A stretch of 64,000 nt of DNA, taken from assembly GCA_963822115.1 (NCBI GenBank), contig CAWGGM010000004.1:1-64000 (forward strand), given 5' to 3'. How positions within the stretch are numbered: position 1 is the first letter of the stretch; the number at the start of each line of letters is the position of its first letter. Shown here in pieces: positions 7,736 through 14,354 of this stretch. The notes below the pieces were generated by a model. It ran no database searches, was not told where the DNA came from, and worked only from the letters and a program-made list of their open reading frames with translations. This DNA comes from CAWDXG01 sp963822115. GTDB lineage: Bacteria; Myxococcota_A; Polyangia; Polyangiales; Polyangiaceae. A program made the translations under genes and the position numbers.

Positions 7736-9154
7736 ATGGGACGCCTCGTCGCATCGCACTACAACGTGCTCGTGCCGCTGGCTTCGGGTCGAACCGTCGC
7801 CTACAACGCCCTGAGCGGAGCCCTCGCTGTGTGGGAGCCGGCCGAGTCCCAGGTATTCGACCGCATCGCTGCGGCAGAATCGGCGGAAGACGAACCGGAC
7901 GTGGTCATGACCCTGCGCTACGGCGGTTTCGTGGTCGACGAGGAATTCGACGAGTCGGCGGCTCTCCGCGCCGAGTACGAGCGGGTGCGCTTCAATCCGA
8001 AGCAGATGGTGTTCACGGTCGCTCCGACGCTCGCCTGCAATTTCGGCTGCGACTACTGCTTCCAGGGCCCCGACAAGCCGAGCGGGCGCATGTCGCCGGC
8101 CGTGCAGGACCAGACGGTCCGGTTCGTCGAGGCGAAGCTGGACTCGATCGAGCGCCTGCACGTGGCCTGGTACGGCGGCGAACCGCTTCTCGCCATGGGC
8201 GTCATCGAGTCGCTCTCCGAGCGGTTCATCGAGAGCACGTCCCAGGCGGGTGTCCGCTACGACGCCAGCATCGTCACGAACGGTTACCGCTTGGACGAGG
8301 CCACCGCACAGAAGCTACTCGGGTTCCGCGTCAATTCGGCACAGGTGACGCTCGACGGGGCCATCGCAGAGCACGATCGCCGCAGGACGCTGCTCGGAGG
8401 CGCGGGGACTTTCCAGCGGATAACAGCCAACCTGGCTCCGGTCGTCCGCAACACGCCGCTTCATGTCACCGTCCGCATCAATATCGACGCTCGCAATGCC
8501 TCGGGCATCGAGGCGTTGCTCGACGACCTGGTGAGCCAGGGTTTCGCTGGTCGCAAGAACTTCGGCGTCTACTTCGCGCCTATCGAGGCCATCACCGAGG
8601 GCTGCCACAACGTCGTCAACGAGTGCCTGCCCAAGTCGGACTACGGGCAACTGGAGGCTCGCTTGATCCGCTACGCATTCCGACGCGGACTCACCGGCAA
8701 GCCCTACCCGCCGCGTTTCCGGGGCGTGTGCGGTGCCGTTCGTCCCCGCGGCTGGGTGGTGCTCCCCAATGGCGATCTCCACAAGTGCTGGGACACCGTC
8801 AACTCCCCCGACCAGAGAGTGGGCAGCGTCGCCGACCCCGCCGCCCTCGCGGGCGACCGACGGGCGCTGAGATGGTTGCAGTGGTCGCCATTCGACAACG
8901 CCGTGTGCCGGTCCTGCAAGCTGCTGCCGACCTGCGCCGGTTCGTGCGCGCACAAGTTCTTGAACCCGACCCAGACGCTGGGCGAAGCGGGCAGCCTTCC
9001 CTGTCCGAGTTGGAAGTTCAACATCAAGGAGAAGCTAGTCTTGACTGCCGAGGCGACCGGAGCCATCGAGACGACCGAGTACCTCGAAGACGACGTTCGA
9101 ACCATCAGCACCGACTTGAGCGTGCTGAGCCATTCGGAAGCGACGGTGGGGTAG
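7736..9154 (+). CDS. Radical SAM/SPASM peptide maturase
   Basis: A 472-residue enzyme. Residues 1-90 form an N-terminal domain like that of peptide-modifying radical SAM enzymes (HYNVLVPL...YNALSGAL). The SAM-binding 4Fe-4S cluster motif is C101-NFG-C105-DY-C108, followed by WYGGEP at 145-150. The SPASM domain is complete: C332 with NGDLHKC ending at C351 (G-x4-C), then C391-x2-C394-x5-C400-x3-C404, then C423. SPASM proteins typically install thioether, C-C or related crosslinks in ribosomal peptides. The next gene, 2 bases downstream, encodes a protein with 25 cysteines and is the obvious candidate substrate. Soluble and cytoplasmic. The exact chemistry cannot be read from sequence. Confidence 0.92.
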   Translation: MGRLVASHYNVLVPLASGRTVAYNALSGALAVWEPAESQVFDRIAAAESAEDEPDVVMTLRYGGFVVDEEFDESAALRAEYERVRFNPKQMVFTVAPTLACNFGCDYCFQGPDKPSGRMSPAVQDQTVRFVEAKLDSIERLHVAWYGGEPLLAMGVIESLSERFIESTSQAGVRYDASIVTNGYRLDEATAQKLLGFRVNSAQVTLDGAIAEHDRRRTLLGGAGTFQRITANLAPVVRNTPLHVTVRINIDARNASGIEALLDDLVSQGFAGRKNFGVYFAPIEAITEGCHNVVNECLPKSDYGQLEARLIRYAFRRGLTGKPYPPRFRGVCGAVRPRGWVVLPNGDLHKCWDTVNSPDQRVGSVADPAALAGDRRALRWLQWSPFDNAVCRSCKLLPTCAGSCAHKFLNPTQTLGEAGSLPCPSWKFNIKEKLVLTAEATGAIETTEYLEDDVRTISTDLSVLSHSEATVG

Positions 9155-9156
9155 CG

Positions 9157-9666
9157 ATGCGGTTTCTGGTTCGACCGGCTGGTGCGCGCGCCCGCTCTGC
9201 GACGTGTTTCGGGGGCGGCTGCGGGAGTGATGCCGCGTGCACCGGAGACTCGTGCTCGACGGCCTCCTGCGGGACGGCCGGCTGCGTAGCAGCCGCCTGC
9301 AGCACGGCAGTCTGCGGCTCCGACGCTGGCTTTGGGGCGGGTCGCGCAGCAGGTTACTGCGCCGCCGCGGCGTGCGATGCGGACGCCTGCGGAGCAGCCG
9401 CCTGTGCCGCTGACGCGTGTGCCGCAGCGGGCTGCCTCGCCGACGCCAGCGCGGCAGTCGCCTGCGCGATAGCTGACTGCGCTGTAGCAACGTCTGGCGG
9501 CGACGCCTGCGCGGGCGACGCCTGCGGCGCGGCGACGTGCGCCGGAAATGCGTGCGGAGGGGACGCTTGCGGGGTCGAGGCCTGCGCGCTCAACCTCTGC
9601 GGGGGCAATAGCTGCGCTGCCGAGGCCTGCCTGATCGCAGTCGAGGGCGTTGAAATCATCGGTTGA
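9157..9666 (+). CDS. Cys-pentad repeat protein, candidate radical SAM substrate
   Basis: A 169-residue protein with 25 cysteines. After a short basic start (MRFLVRPAGARARS), Cys lies at 17 and 22, then at 28 and every fifth position to 158, except that 58, 63, 98 and 113 carry Gly, Arg, Ser and Ser. The consensus unit is C-[A/G]-[A/G]-[D/N/E]-A. The tail is VEGVEIIG. The ATG follows the radical SAM stop by 2 bases with GGTGGGG as RBS. Two readings are possible: a ribosomally made precursor crosslinked by the maturase, or a structural pentapeptide-repeat helix. The adjacency to a SPASM enzyme favours the first. No classical cleavable leader motif is visible. Confidence 0.85.
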   Translation: MRFLVRPAGARARSATCFGGGCGSDAACTGDSCSTASCGTAGCVAAACSTAVCGSDAGFGAGRAAGYCAAAACDADACGAAACAADACAAAGCLADASAAVACAIADCAVATSGGDACAGDACGAATCAGNACGGDACGVEACALNLCGGNSCAAEACLIAVEGVEIIG

Positions 9667-9683
9667 GAGTTTGGAGAATCGCC

Positions 9684-10088
9684 ATGCCGATCCAGTTCAG
9701 TGGAACACTTGACCCAGGGGAGTATCAGCTCTGGACGACCTGGGGATGGCGGCCGGACGTGCCCGTGCACTGGCAGGTGATGCCGAAACCGGGCCGGCAG
9801 ATGTCGGAGTTCGCCCTGCGAGCACTGGCTGTCGAGCCCGGACCCGATGGGAGCATCAGCTACGCCCTCACCGTATGGAACGTTGGCAAGAAGCGGGCCT
9901 CGTTCAACGCCTACTACACCGAATTGCTCGACTGCCGCCCCCCACCGCCACCACCACCTCCGCCGCCGCCCAAGGTCGTGAAGTCGACGCTACGCAACCC
10001 GGTGGTGAGAGTGCAGCCGGGCATCCCGCTGGATACGCATCTGGTTTCCCCGTTCGGCAAGACGAAGAAGAAGAAGAAGGGGAAGTAG
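9684..10088 (+). CDS. Hypothetical protein with polyproline and poly-lysine tail, last gene of radical SAM operon
   Basis: A 134-residue soluble protein. Residues 1-85 look like a small beta domain (MPIQFSGTLDPGEYQLWTTW, SISYALTVWNVG). A run of eleven prolines follows DCR, then about 28 residues, then a Lys-rich end (KTKKKKKGK). ATG 9684 is preceded by GGAGAATC. It lies 17 bases after the Cys-pentad gene, so it belongs to the same operon. The rigid linker plus basic tail suggests presenting the domain to a polyanion or surface, but no family is recognised. Confidence 0.7.
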   Translation: MPIQFSGTLDPGEYQLWTTWGWRPDVPVHWQVMPKPGRQMSEFALRALAVEPGPDGSISYALTVWNVGKKRASFNAYYTELLDCRPPPPPPPPPPPKVVKSTLRNPVVRVQPGIPLDTHLVSPFGKTKKKKKGK

Positions 10089-10108
10089 AAGCTCTCTTCT
10101 GTCGGCAG

Positions 10109-10131
10109 GAGCTCGGAGCTTCTCCGAGCTC
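10109..10131 (+). terminator. Hairpin downstream of the radical SAM operon
   Basis: A perfect 10-bp inverted repeat, GAGCTCGGAG - CTT - CTCCGAGCTC, begins 21 bases after the last stop of the operon. There is no T-tract, so it may be a transcript-stabilising hairpin or an imperfect terminator. Confidence 0.5.
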
Positions 10132-10238
10132 GCCCGAGCTGCGCGCCCACGGAACGGCCGCGCCGAAGAACTGCCCCGCGTACGAAGCATTTCTTCGCGC
10201 TGCGAAGGGGCCCGGCATGGCCCGCCCCTCGACGTAGC

Positions 10239-10273
10239 GTGGCGGCCACCACCGGCGCACAGCAACGTCGCCA
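10239..10273 (+). repeat. Dispersed 35-bp repeat, copy A
   Basis: Begins GTGGCGGCCACCACCGGCG and ends ACGTCGCCA. It matches copy C (16007-16041) at 32 of 35 positions by eye, and shares the core with the shorter copy B (11197-11222). Confidence 0.55.
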
Positions 10274-10404
10274 TCGTCATCCCTGCGCTCGAAGCGGGAA
10301 TCGACGGCGGCACGATGATTGCTGCCCGTGGCACTCATGATGCCGACCCCACAAGAGCCGATGCTCTCTGCCCCCGCCGGACTGCCGCGAAAGCGGGTGC
10401 TACG

Positions 10405-10743
10405 ATGATGCCCGTGGCGGACAAGGACCAGATCGCGACGGAGCTCATCGAGCACCACTTCACCGTGGAGCCCGAGCTCACAGCGGTGTACCGCGTGCTG
10501 GGTCCGCGCGAGGATGCTGCCGACGAGCCGATCAAGCTCCTGGAAGTGAACGCCAGCACGCCGGCATCCGCCAGCGTCGAGATATTCGGCTTCGCCCCAA
10601 CGCGCGAGGTCCCCTTCCCGGTCCAGATCGCCGAGATCACGCCGAGCGAGCTCGAGCGGCTGCAGCGCGACCCCGCGCAACTGCCCACTGGCTGGAGCCT
10701 CGCCAGCGCCCGCGTATTCAAGCGCCCGCAGGCAGCAGAGTGA
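10405..10743 (+). CDS. Hypothetical protein
   Basis: A 112-residue soluble protein (MMPVADKDQIATELIEHHF...) with an acidic alpha/beta character: EPIKLLEVNASTPASASVEI, then VPFPVQIAEITPSELERL. The start is uncertain between ATG 10405, ATG 10408 and GTG 10414; a TACGAT box overlapping 10401-10406 would make GTG 10414 a leaderless start. No family is recognised. It opens the accessory island and is a single-gene unit. Confidence 0.6.
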   Translation: MMPVADKDQIATELIEHHFTVEPELTAVYRVLGPREDAADEPIKLLEVNASTPASASVEIFGFAPTREVPFPVQIAEITPSELERLQRDPAQLPTGWSLASARVFKRPQAAE

Positions 10744-10814
10744 GCGCGGAGCGCAGCGACTGGGCGACTGGATTGCACCGGACACCCGTCGCGAACCGCG
10801 CTAGACTTGGCTCG

Positions 10815-11009
10815 ATGGCTCGCGTGACACAGACGACACCGATTTCCGAGTTGCGCGAACGCGTGCGGTCGGCAGCGGTGCGCGGTGTGGACCGCTCGGA
10901 CCGGCTTGTGCGCAGCGTCCAGCAGTCGCTGCGCGTGGAGGGCTATGAGGTTCGCGAGCAGGCGATCCGCGACGCCCTGCGGCGAGTCGAGCCCACTCGC
11001 GCACGGTAG
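10815..11009 (+). CDS. Small hypothetical protein, antitoxin-like
   Basis: A 64-residue, charged, helical protein (MARVTQTTPISELRERVRSA...) with LRVEGYEVREQAIRDALRRV near its end. Size, charge and helix pattern resemble small DNA-binding antitoxin-like proteins, but no named family is recognised. The chosen start is ATG 10815. A possible coding remnant follows at 11037-11149 in another frame. Confidence 0.5.
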   Translation: MARVTQTTPISELRERVRSAAVRGVDRSDRLVRSVQQSLRVEGYEVREQAIRDALRRVEPTRAR

Positions 11010-11036
11010 CCAGTGCGCATGCGGGCGCGCATGGCG

Positions 11037-11149
11037 GGCTGGCTCCGCGCGATGCGGACGACGGGCTTGCCGAAGCCGACCTGGGCCGCCCGGACCGGCT
11101 GCGGGCCTTCTATTTGGAACGGCTCGTCGCTGCTTTCGAAGACACGTAG
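11037..11149 (+). pseudogene. Possible 3' remnant of a small gene
   Basis: A short frame without a proper start reads DADDGLAEADLGRPDRLRAF followed by YLERLVAAFEDT and a TAG at 11147-11149. Third-position GC and residue mix look coding. It may be the end of a partner for the 10815 gene. Weak evidence. Confidence 0.3.
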
Positions 11150-11196
11150 CCTCGGACATCCCGGCGACCACGACTGACGTGGTGGAAACACCACGC

Positions 11197-11222
11197 GGTG
11201 GCGGTCGCCACCGACGTCGCCA
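11197..11222 (+). repeat. Dispersed repeat, shorter copy B
   Basis: GGTGGCGGTCGCCACC is itself a perfect 16-base palindrome-like hairpin (7-bp arms, GT between) and is followed by GACGTCGCCA, as in copies A and C but lacking the middle ten bases. Confidence 0.45.
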
Positions 11223-11252
11223 CCCATCCGCAGCTCTGTCGCTTGCACAAAC

Positions 11253-11269
11253 ATTAAATAGGATTTAAT
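11253..11269 (+). promoter_or_regulatory. AT-rich inverted repeat, candidate AbiEi operator
   Basis: ATTAAAT - AGG - ATTTAAT is a perfect 7-3-7 inverted repeat in otherwise GC-rich DNA, ending 8 bases before the AbiEi start. TTGCAC at 11243-11248 could be the -35, which puts the repeat over spacer and -10. AbiEi antitoxins are known to repress their own promoters by binding inverted repeats. Confidence 0.6.
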
Positions 11270-11277
11270 TTTAGTGC

Positions 11278-11916
11278 ATGCCCCGACTGTCGCCCGAAGG
11301 CCAGCGTCCCGACTGGAACGGCCTCTACGAGCTGGCCGCGGCCCAGGGTGGCTACTTCACCCTGGCAGACGCGGCGGGCGCCGGGTTCTCGGCACCGCTC
11401 CTGCATTACCACGCCCGCATGGGACGCATCGAGCGCGCCGGACGCGCCATCTTCCGGCTGGTGAACTTCCCCGTGACCGACGAGGAGGATCTGGTGCCGG
11501 TGTGGCTGTGGTCGGAGCGTCGCGGCGTGTTCAGTCACGAGACGGCGCTCGCGCTGCACGGGCTCTCCGACGCGCTGCCGTCCAGGCTGCACCTGACGCT
11601 TCCCGCTGCGTGGTCGAAGCGACGGCTTCGCGTTCCCGAGGGCGTCCTGCTCCACTTCGCCGACATCCCGAAACGCGAGACGACGTGGAAGGGCCCGGTC
11701 CGCGTGACCAGCCCGCTGCGCACGGTCCGCGACTGCGCGGCGGGCGCCGTGCCACCCGACATCGTCCGCCAGGCGACGAGCCAGGGCGTCCGACGTGGAC
11801 TGTTCACGCGCGACGAGCTCCGCGGCACGTCAGGCAGTCCAGGCCCGCATCCTCCACATCCTCGGCGACCGAGCCGTCACCGAGGTGTCCGACAGCGGGC
11901 TCAACGAACTCGCTGA
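11278..11916 (+). CDS. AbiEi-type antitoxin / transcriptional regulator, C-terminus frameshifted
   Basis: A 212-residue protein with the AbiEi layout: N-terminal winged helix (LAAAQGGYFTLADAAGAG, then LLHYHARMGRIERAGRAIFR) and the C-terminal domain with FSHETALALHGLSDALPSRL and VTSPLRTVRDC. AbiEi is the antitoxin of type IV systems and represses its own operon. At about 11820 the frame appears shifted: the +1 frame continues AARQAVQARILHILGDRAVT and EVSDSGLNELA to a TGA at 11935, more protein-like than the printed tail GTSGSPGPHPPHP. No AbiEii toxin follows on this strand; instead a nucleotidyltransferase gene runs towards it on the other strand. Confidence 0.8.
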   Translation: MPRLSPEGQRPDWNGLYELAAAQGGYFTLADAAGAGFSAPLLHYHARMGRIERAGRAIFRLVNFPVTDEEDLVPVWLWSERRGVFSHETALALHGLSDALPSRLHLTLPAAWSKRRLRVPEGVLLHFADIPKRETTWKGPVRVTSPLRTVRDCAAGAVPPDIVRQATSQGVRRGLFTRDELRGTSGSPGPHPPHPRRPSRHRGVRQRAQRTR

Positions 11917-12890
11917 TAGGGGTACCGAGCCCTGATCCACTGATGGAAGTACCGGCCCTTCGAGGTAGCGCCCAGCAGACCGCGGTACACGTTCGGCGGG
12001 ACGTCACTGTAGGCGTACACGCGCCCGCCGTGGAACGTGATCGTCAAGGCACGAGCCTGCTCGTCGTAGGCCACCGATTGAAGATTGCTCGAGAGCAACC
12101 GCACCGCGCTCGGCAGCTGCGCCGGCCCGCTCGGTCGGGGGCCCGGTGAGTGCGTCTGCACGCGCGGCCGCGGAGCCCTGCCCTGCCCTGTTGCAGCCGC
12201 CGGCTGTCCGACGAGCGCCGCGATGCGCCCCAGTCTTTCGAGCAGCAAGGGGCGGCGCGCCTGGCTAGCGTCGTCGCCTGGAAGATGACCTGCCAGGGCT
12301 TCGAGGAAAGCAGAATCACCAAGCCATTCCGCTACGGCCTGCCCGATGAACACCCGCAGCTCATCGGGCGCTTGCCCCAGTTCCTCCACCAGCTCCTGGC
12401 GCCCGTCGACCAGCGCGATGAAGTCCTCCATGTCGTGGTGATACAGGTCGTTCTCGCCACGACCGAGGAAGGCTTCGATCTTCGTTGCGCAGAAGTGCAC
12501 GGCATCGACGATATGAACTGTGCCGTCCGGTCCCTTCACCTCGATCGCGTGCTCTATTCCACTCGGATACCAGACGTTGCTGAACCCGAAGACTGCCGGA
12601 TCGACTGGCATGATATCTACGCGAACGTCCTGAACGACCCAGCGACAGAGCGGCGCGTCTTCGTCCATGCACTCGGAGAATCCTCGCTCTCGAAGCCGCG
12701 CGCCCAACTGATGGTATTCGACCAATGTGCTGGTGCCGACGACGCAGTCCACGTCCTGCGTCGGACGAGCGGGTCCAGCGGCAGAATCCGTGACGAGTAG
12801 CTCGCGGATCATGCCGCCGACGAACACGACCTGACCCGCGATATCTCCGAGGCAACGAGCTACCGTCCAGAGCTCGTCGGGTGCCTTCAT
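11901..12890 (-). CDS. Nucleotidyltransferase fused to a C-terminal KTSC domain
   Basis: A 329-residue protein. Residues 15-190 form a nucleotidyltransferase of the polymerase-beta type: VVFVGGMIREL with G25-G26, the DVD acidic pair at D46 and D48, a third aspartate in VRVDIMP (about D92) and ATKIEAF near 137. After a Pro/Arg-rich linker (about 230-260), residues 265-329 are a KTSC domain (SSNLQSVAYD, FHGGRVYAYSDVPPNVYRGL, KGRYFHQWIRARYP). KTSC is thought to bind nucleic acid. Starts at ATG 12890, overlapping the upstream stop (ATGA). Likely the toxin or effector of a two-gene module that modifies RNA or nucleotides, by analogy with AbiEii/MenT enzymes. Confidence 0.8.
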   Translation of the reverse strand: MKAPDELWTVARCLGDIAGQVVFVGGMIRELLVTDSAAGPARPTQDVDCVVGTSTLVEYHQLGARLRERGFSECMDEDAPLCRWVVQDVRVDIMPVDPAVFGFSNVWYPSGIEHAIEVKGPDGTVHIVDAVHFCATKIEAFLGRGENDLYHHDMEDFIALVDGRQELVEELGQAPDELRVFIGQAVAEWLGDSAFLEALAGHLPGDDASQARRPLLLERLGRIAALVGQPAAATGQGRAPRPRVQTHSPGPRPSGPAQLPSAVRLLSSNLQSVAYDEQARALTITFHGGRVYAYSDVPPNVYRGLLGATSKGRYFHQWIRARYPYQRVR

Positions 12891-13390
12891 GCTGCCAGTC
12901 TGCGCTCGATCTCGTGCGTCGCAAGCTTGCGCTCCCGCGCGCGCCCTGCACGTACCGCATCGACCAAAGCGAGCCACTCGTACAGCTGCGGGTCGCGTAG
13001 CGCAGCGGCCGGAGCAGACCGGTACAGCGGAGCGAGCCCCTCACCGCGTGCCGTGCCCTGCGGGTGAGGCCAGACCGGCGGCAGATCCGACTCGGCGAAA
13101 CGGGCCTTGAGCGGCGGTGCTGCATACGAGGTCGGGACGCCGCGCGTGACGCCCCTCCACTCGGGGGGAAAGACGTAGCGCAAACCGTGCACCAGGAACT
13201 CCCTCAGTGCCTCCTTGCGCACCGAGCGATCCTCCGCGTCGAGCAGTCCGCTCTTCGTAGCGCGCTTGACCGCAGCGTGTGCTTCGGACGCGCTGATGCC
13301 CGTCGCCTCCGCGAGCCTGGGGAGAGTCCTCTGGTCCGATTCAGCATCGATGAGCCTCAGACAGATGACTATATCCTGCGGTTTCAACAC
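12887..13390 (-). CDS. Winged-helix regulator, probable antitoxin of the nucleotidyltransferase
   Basis: A 167-residue protein with an N-terminal winged helix: LKPQDIVICLRLIDAES, then LPRLAEATGISASEAHAAVK as the recognition region and a wing (SGLLDAED). The remainder is Pro/Arg-rich and ends in a helix (LYEWLALVDAVRAGRARERK). GTG start at 13390. Its stop overlaps the start of the nucleotidyltransferase (ATGA), so translation is coupled. The promoter has a palindrome inside the -35/-10 spacer, which suggests autorepression. This regulator-then-NTase order matches type IV-like modules. Confidence 0.7.
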   Translation of the reverse strand: MLKPQDIVICLRLIDAESDQRTLPRLAEATGISASEAHAAVKRATKSGLLDAEDRSVRKEALREFLVHGLRYVFPPEWRGVTRGVPTSYAAPPLKARFAESDLPPVWPHPQGTARGEGLAPLYRSAPAAALRDPQLYEWLALVDAVRAGRARERKLATHEIERRLAA

Positions 13391-13396
13391 GTCTTT

Positions 13397-13425
13397 ATGC
13401 TAATCGCGATTCGCGAATCACGCAA
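13397..13425 (-). promoter_or_regulatory. Promoter with palindromic operator in the spacer
   Basis: On the minus strand: TTGCGT (13420-13425), a 17-base spacer, TAGCAT (13397-13402), then the GTG start at 13390. The spacer contains the perfect 12-bp palindrome GATTCGCGAATC (13408-13419), overlapped by AATCGCGATT (13402-13411). A repressor there would block RNA polymerase. Confidence 0.6.
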
Positions 13426-13509
13426 GACTGCGGGCGCAGGGCTGGGCGACGAGAACGCCCGTCGCCCGCCGCGTGAGCGCGGAGCTCCACGCGAAGCGAG
13501 CCCCCCGGC

Positions 13510-13914
13510 CTACCGCCCCAGCGCGTACCGCCGCACGACGCGATTCTCGAACAACGCGCGGAGCGCGGCGTGGACATCGAGCCGACTGGCGTCGAAGGTG
13601 CTGAGCAGCAGCAGGAAGTCGAGCTCTTCGTCGTCGGCGCGCTGGATCTCGTCCCACGCGTCTTCGGTCAGAGGCATGTGCATACGCTCTGTGCCTCGAG
13701 CGATGGCGGCCACGCGCGACTCGCGGTCGGGCAAAGCGCCGAAGAACTCCGGGTCGAACCCCTGCCGGCCGATCACTTCCCCCGCCCTGCGTCTCGGCCT
13801 TGTCCGGGCGTGGCGGTCCGCCTGCAACAGCCTTTCGCGATCGTTCGATGCGGCCGTGCGAGCGTACCTGCTCGGCGTGGTCGGCGAGGCTCCCTGGTGA
13901 TAGGTTTTGAACAT
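13510..13914 (-). CDS. Hypothetical protein
   Basis: Up to 134 residues; the reliable part is the C-terminal half, DPEFFGALPDRESRVAAIAR, then MHMPLTEDAWDEIQRADDEE and LDFLLLLSTFDASRLDVHAA. The N-terminus is uncertain: ATG 13914 lies in a divergent overlap with the next gene, and the first residues (HQGASPTTP) are encoded by one copy of a 24-bp direct repeat, so this end may be a recombinant junction. No family is recognised. Confidence 0.5.
   Translation of the reverse strand: MFKTYHQGASPTTPSRYARTAASNDRERLLQADRHARTRPRRRAGEVIGRQGFDPEFFGALPDRESRVAAIARGTERMHMPLTEDAWDEIQRADDEELDFLLLLSTFDASRLDVHAALRALFENRVVRRYALGR
13876..13899 (+). repeat. 24-bp perfect direct repeat, left copy
   Basis: Starts CGTGGTCGGCGAGG and ends CTCCCTGGTG. 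It is identical to 14899-14922; the flanking bases differ on both sides. The two copies bracket about 1.0 kb containing three genes. Confidence 0.8.
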
Positions 13915-14125
13915 GCGGCGCAAGGCCAAAGCTAGCGAGATCACGGTCGGCTCGAAGGTGGAGTTCACGTTCGACGGCCGGCGTGTTGTCGCACTCGTCG
14001 TGGAGGATCGCGGCCACATAGGCTGGAAAGGCCGCCGCCTGCTCCGCGTCCGCCTGCAGTTGACTCCCCCCACCCGTCCGTTCGAATTCGAGATCCCGGA
14101 AGAGGAAGTGAAGCTGGCGGCGTGA
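13913..14125 (+). CDS. Small basic hypothetical protein
   Basis: A 70-residue protein (MRRKAKASEITVGSKVEFTF) with a small beta-barrel look: VGSKVEFTFDGRRVVALVVE, GHIGWKGRRLLRVRLQL, then an acidic tail (FEIPEEEVKLAA). The opening basic patch and beta pattern suggest nucleic-acid binding. Its stop overlaps the GTG of the next gene (GTGA), so the two form a coupled pair. It lies in the cassette between the 24-bp repeats. No named family. Confidence 0.6.
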   Translation: MRRKAKASEITVGSKVEFTFDGRRVVALVVEDRGHIGWKGRRLLRVRLQLTPPTRPFEFEIPEEEVKLAA

Positions 14126-14307
14126 CCGGGTCTCGCATGCGCCCCGACCATCCACTCTGGCAGCCGCACCCCGATGACCGGGACGACGTGCGCGATGCCA
14201 TCGCGGGCGCAGAGCGCGGCGAGTTGCTTTCGCCGGAGGCGTCCGAGGCGTTCCTGCAGTGGCTGGAAGGGAACGTAGACGACTCGTGGCGCGACGAGCT
14301 CGGGTAA
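14122..14307 (+). CDS. Small acidic hypothetical protein
   Basis: A 61-residue protein (MTGSRMRPDHPLWQPHPDDR) with helical DVRDAIAGAERGELLSPEAS and FLQWLEGNVDDSW. The GTG start overlaps the previous stop by four bases; ATG 14137 is an alternative. The acidic protein paired with a basic one resembles toxin-antitoxin organisation, but neither family is recognised. Confidence 0.55.
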   Translation: MTGSRMRPDHPLWQPHPDDRDDVRDAIAGAERGELLSPEASEAFLQWLEGNVDDSWRDELG

Positions 14308-14354
14308 CCACGGGGCGGGTCGCCTGCTTGCCCCATCCCGCGTAGCATCCCGCC

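Larger units (their letters stand above)
10089..10404. other. 316-base intergenic region with terminator and dispersed repeat
   Basis: Holds the terminator-like hairpin at 10109-10131 and one copy of the 35-bp dispersed repeat at 10239-10273. No gene recognised. Confidence 0.5.

Noticed and set aside
11901..12890. Reading the NTase as AbiEii of the neighbouring AbiEi
   Set aside because: It is on the opposite strand, has its own coupled regulator and carries an extra KTSC domain, so it is not the standard partner, although a functional link is not excluded.
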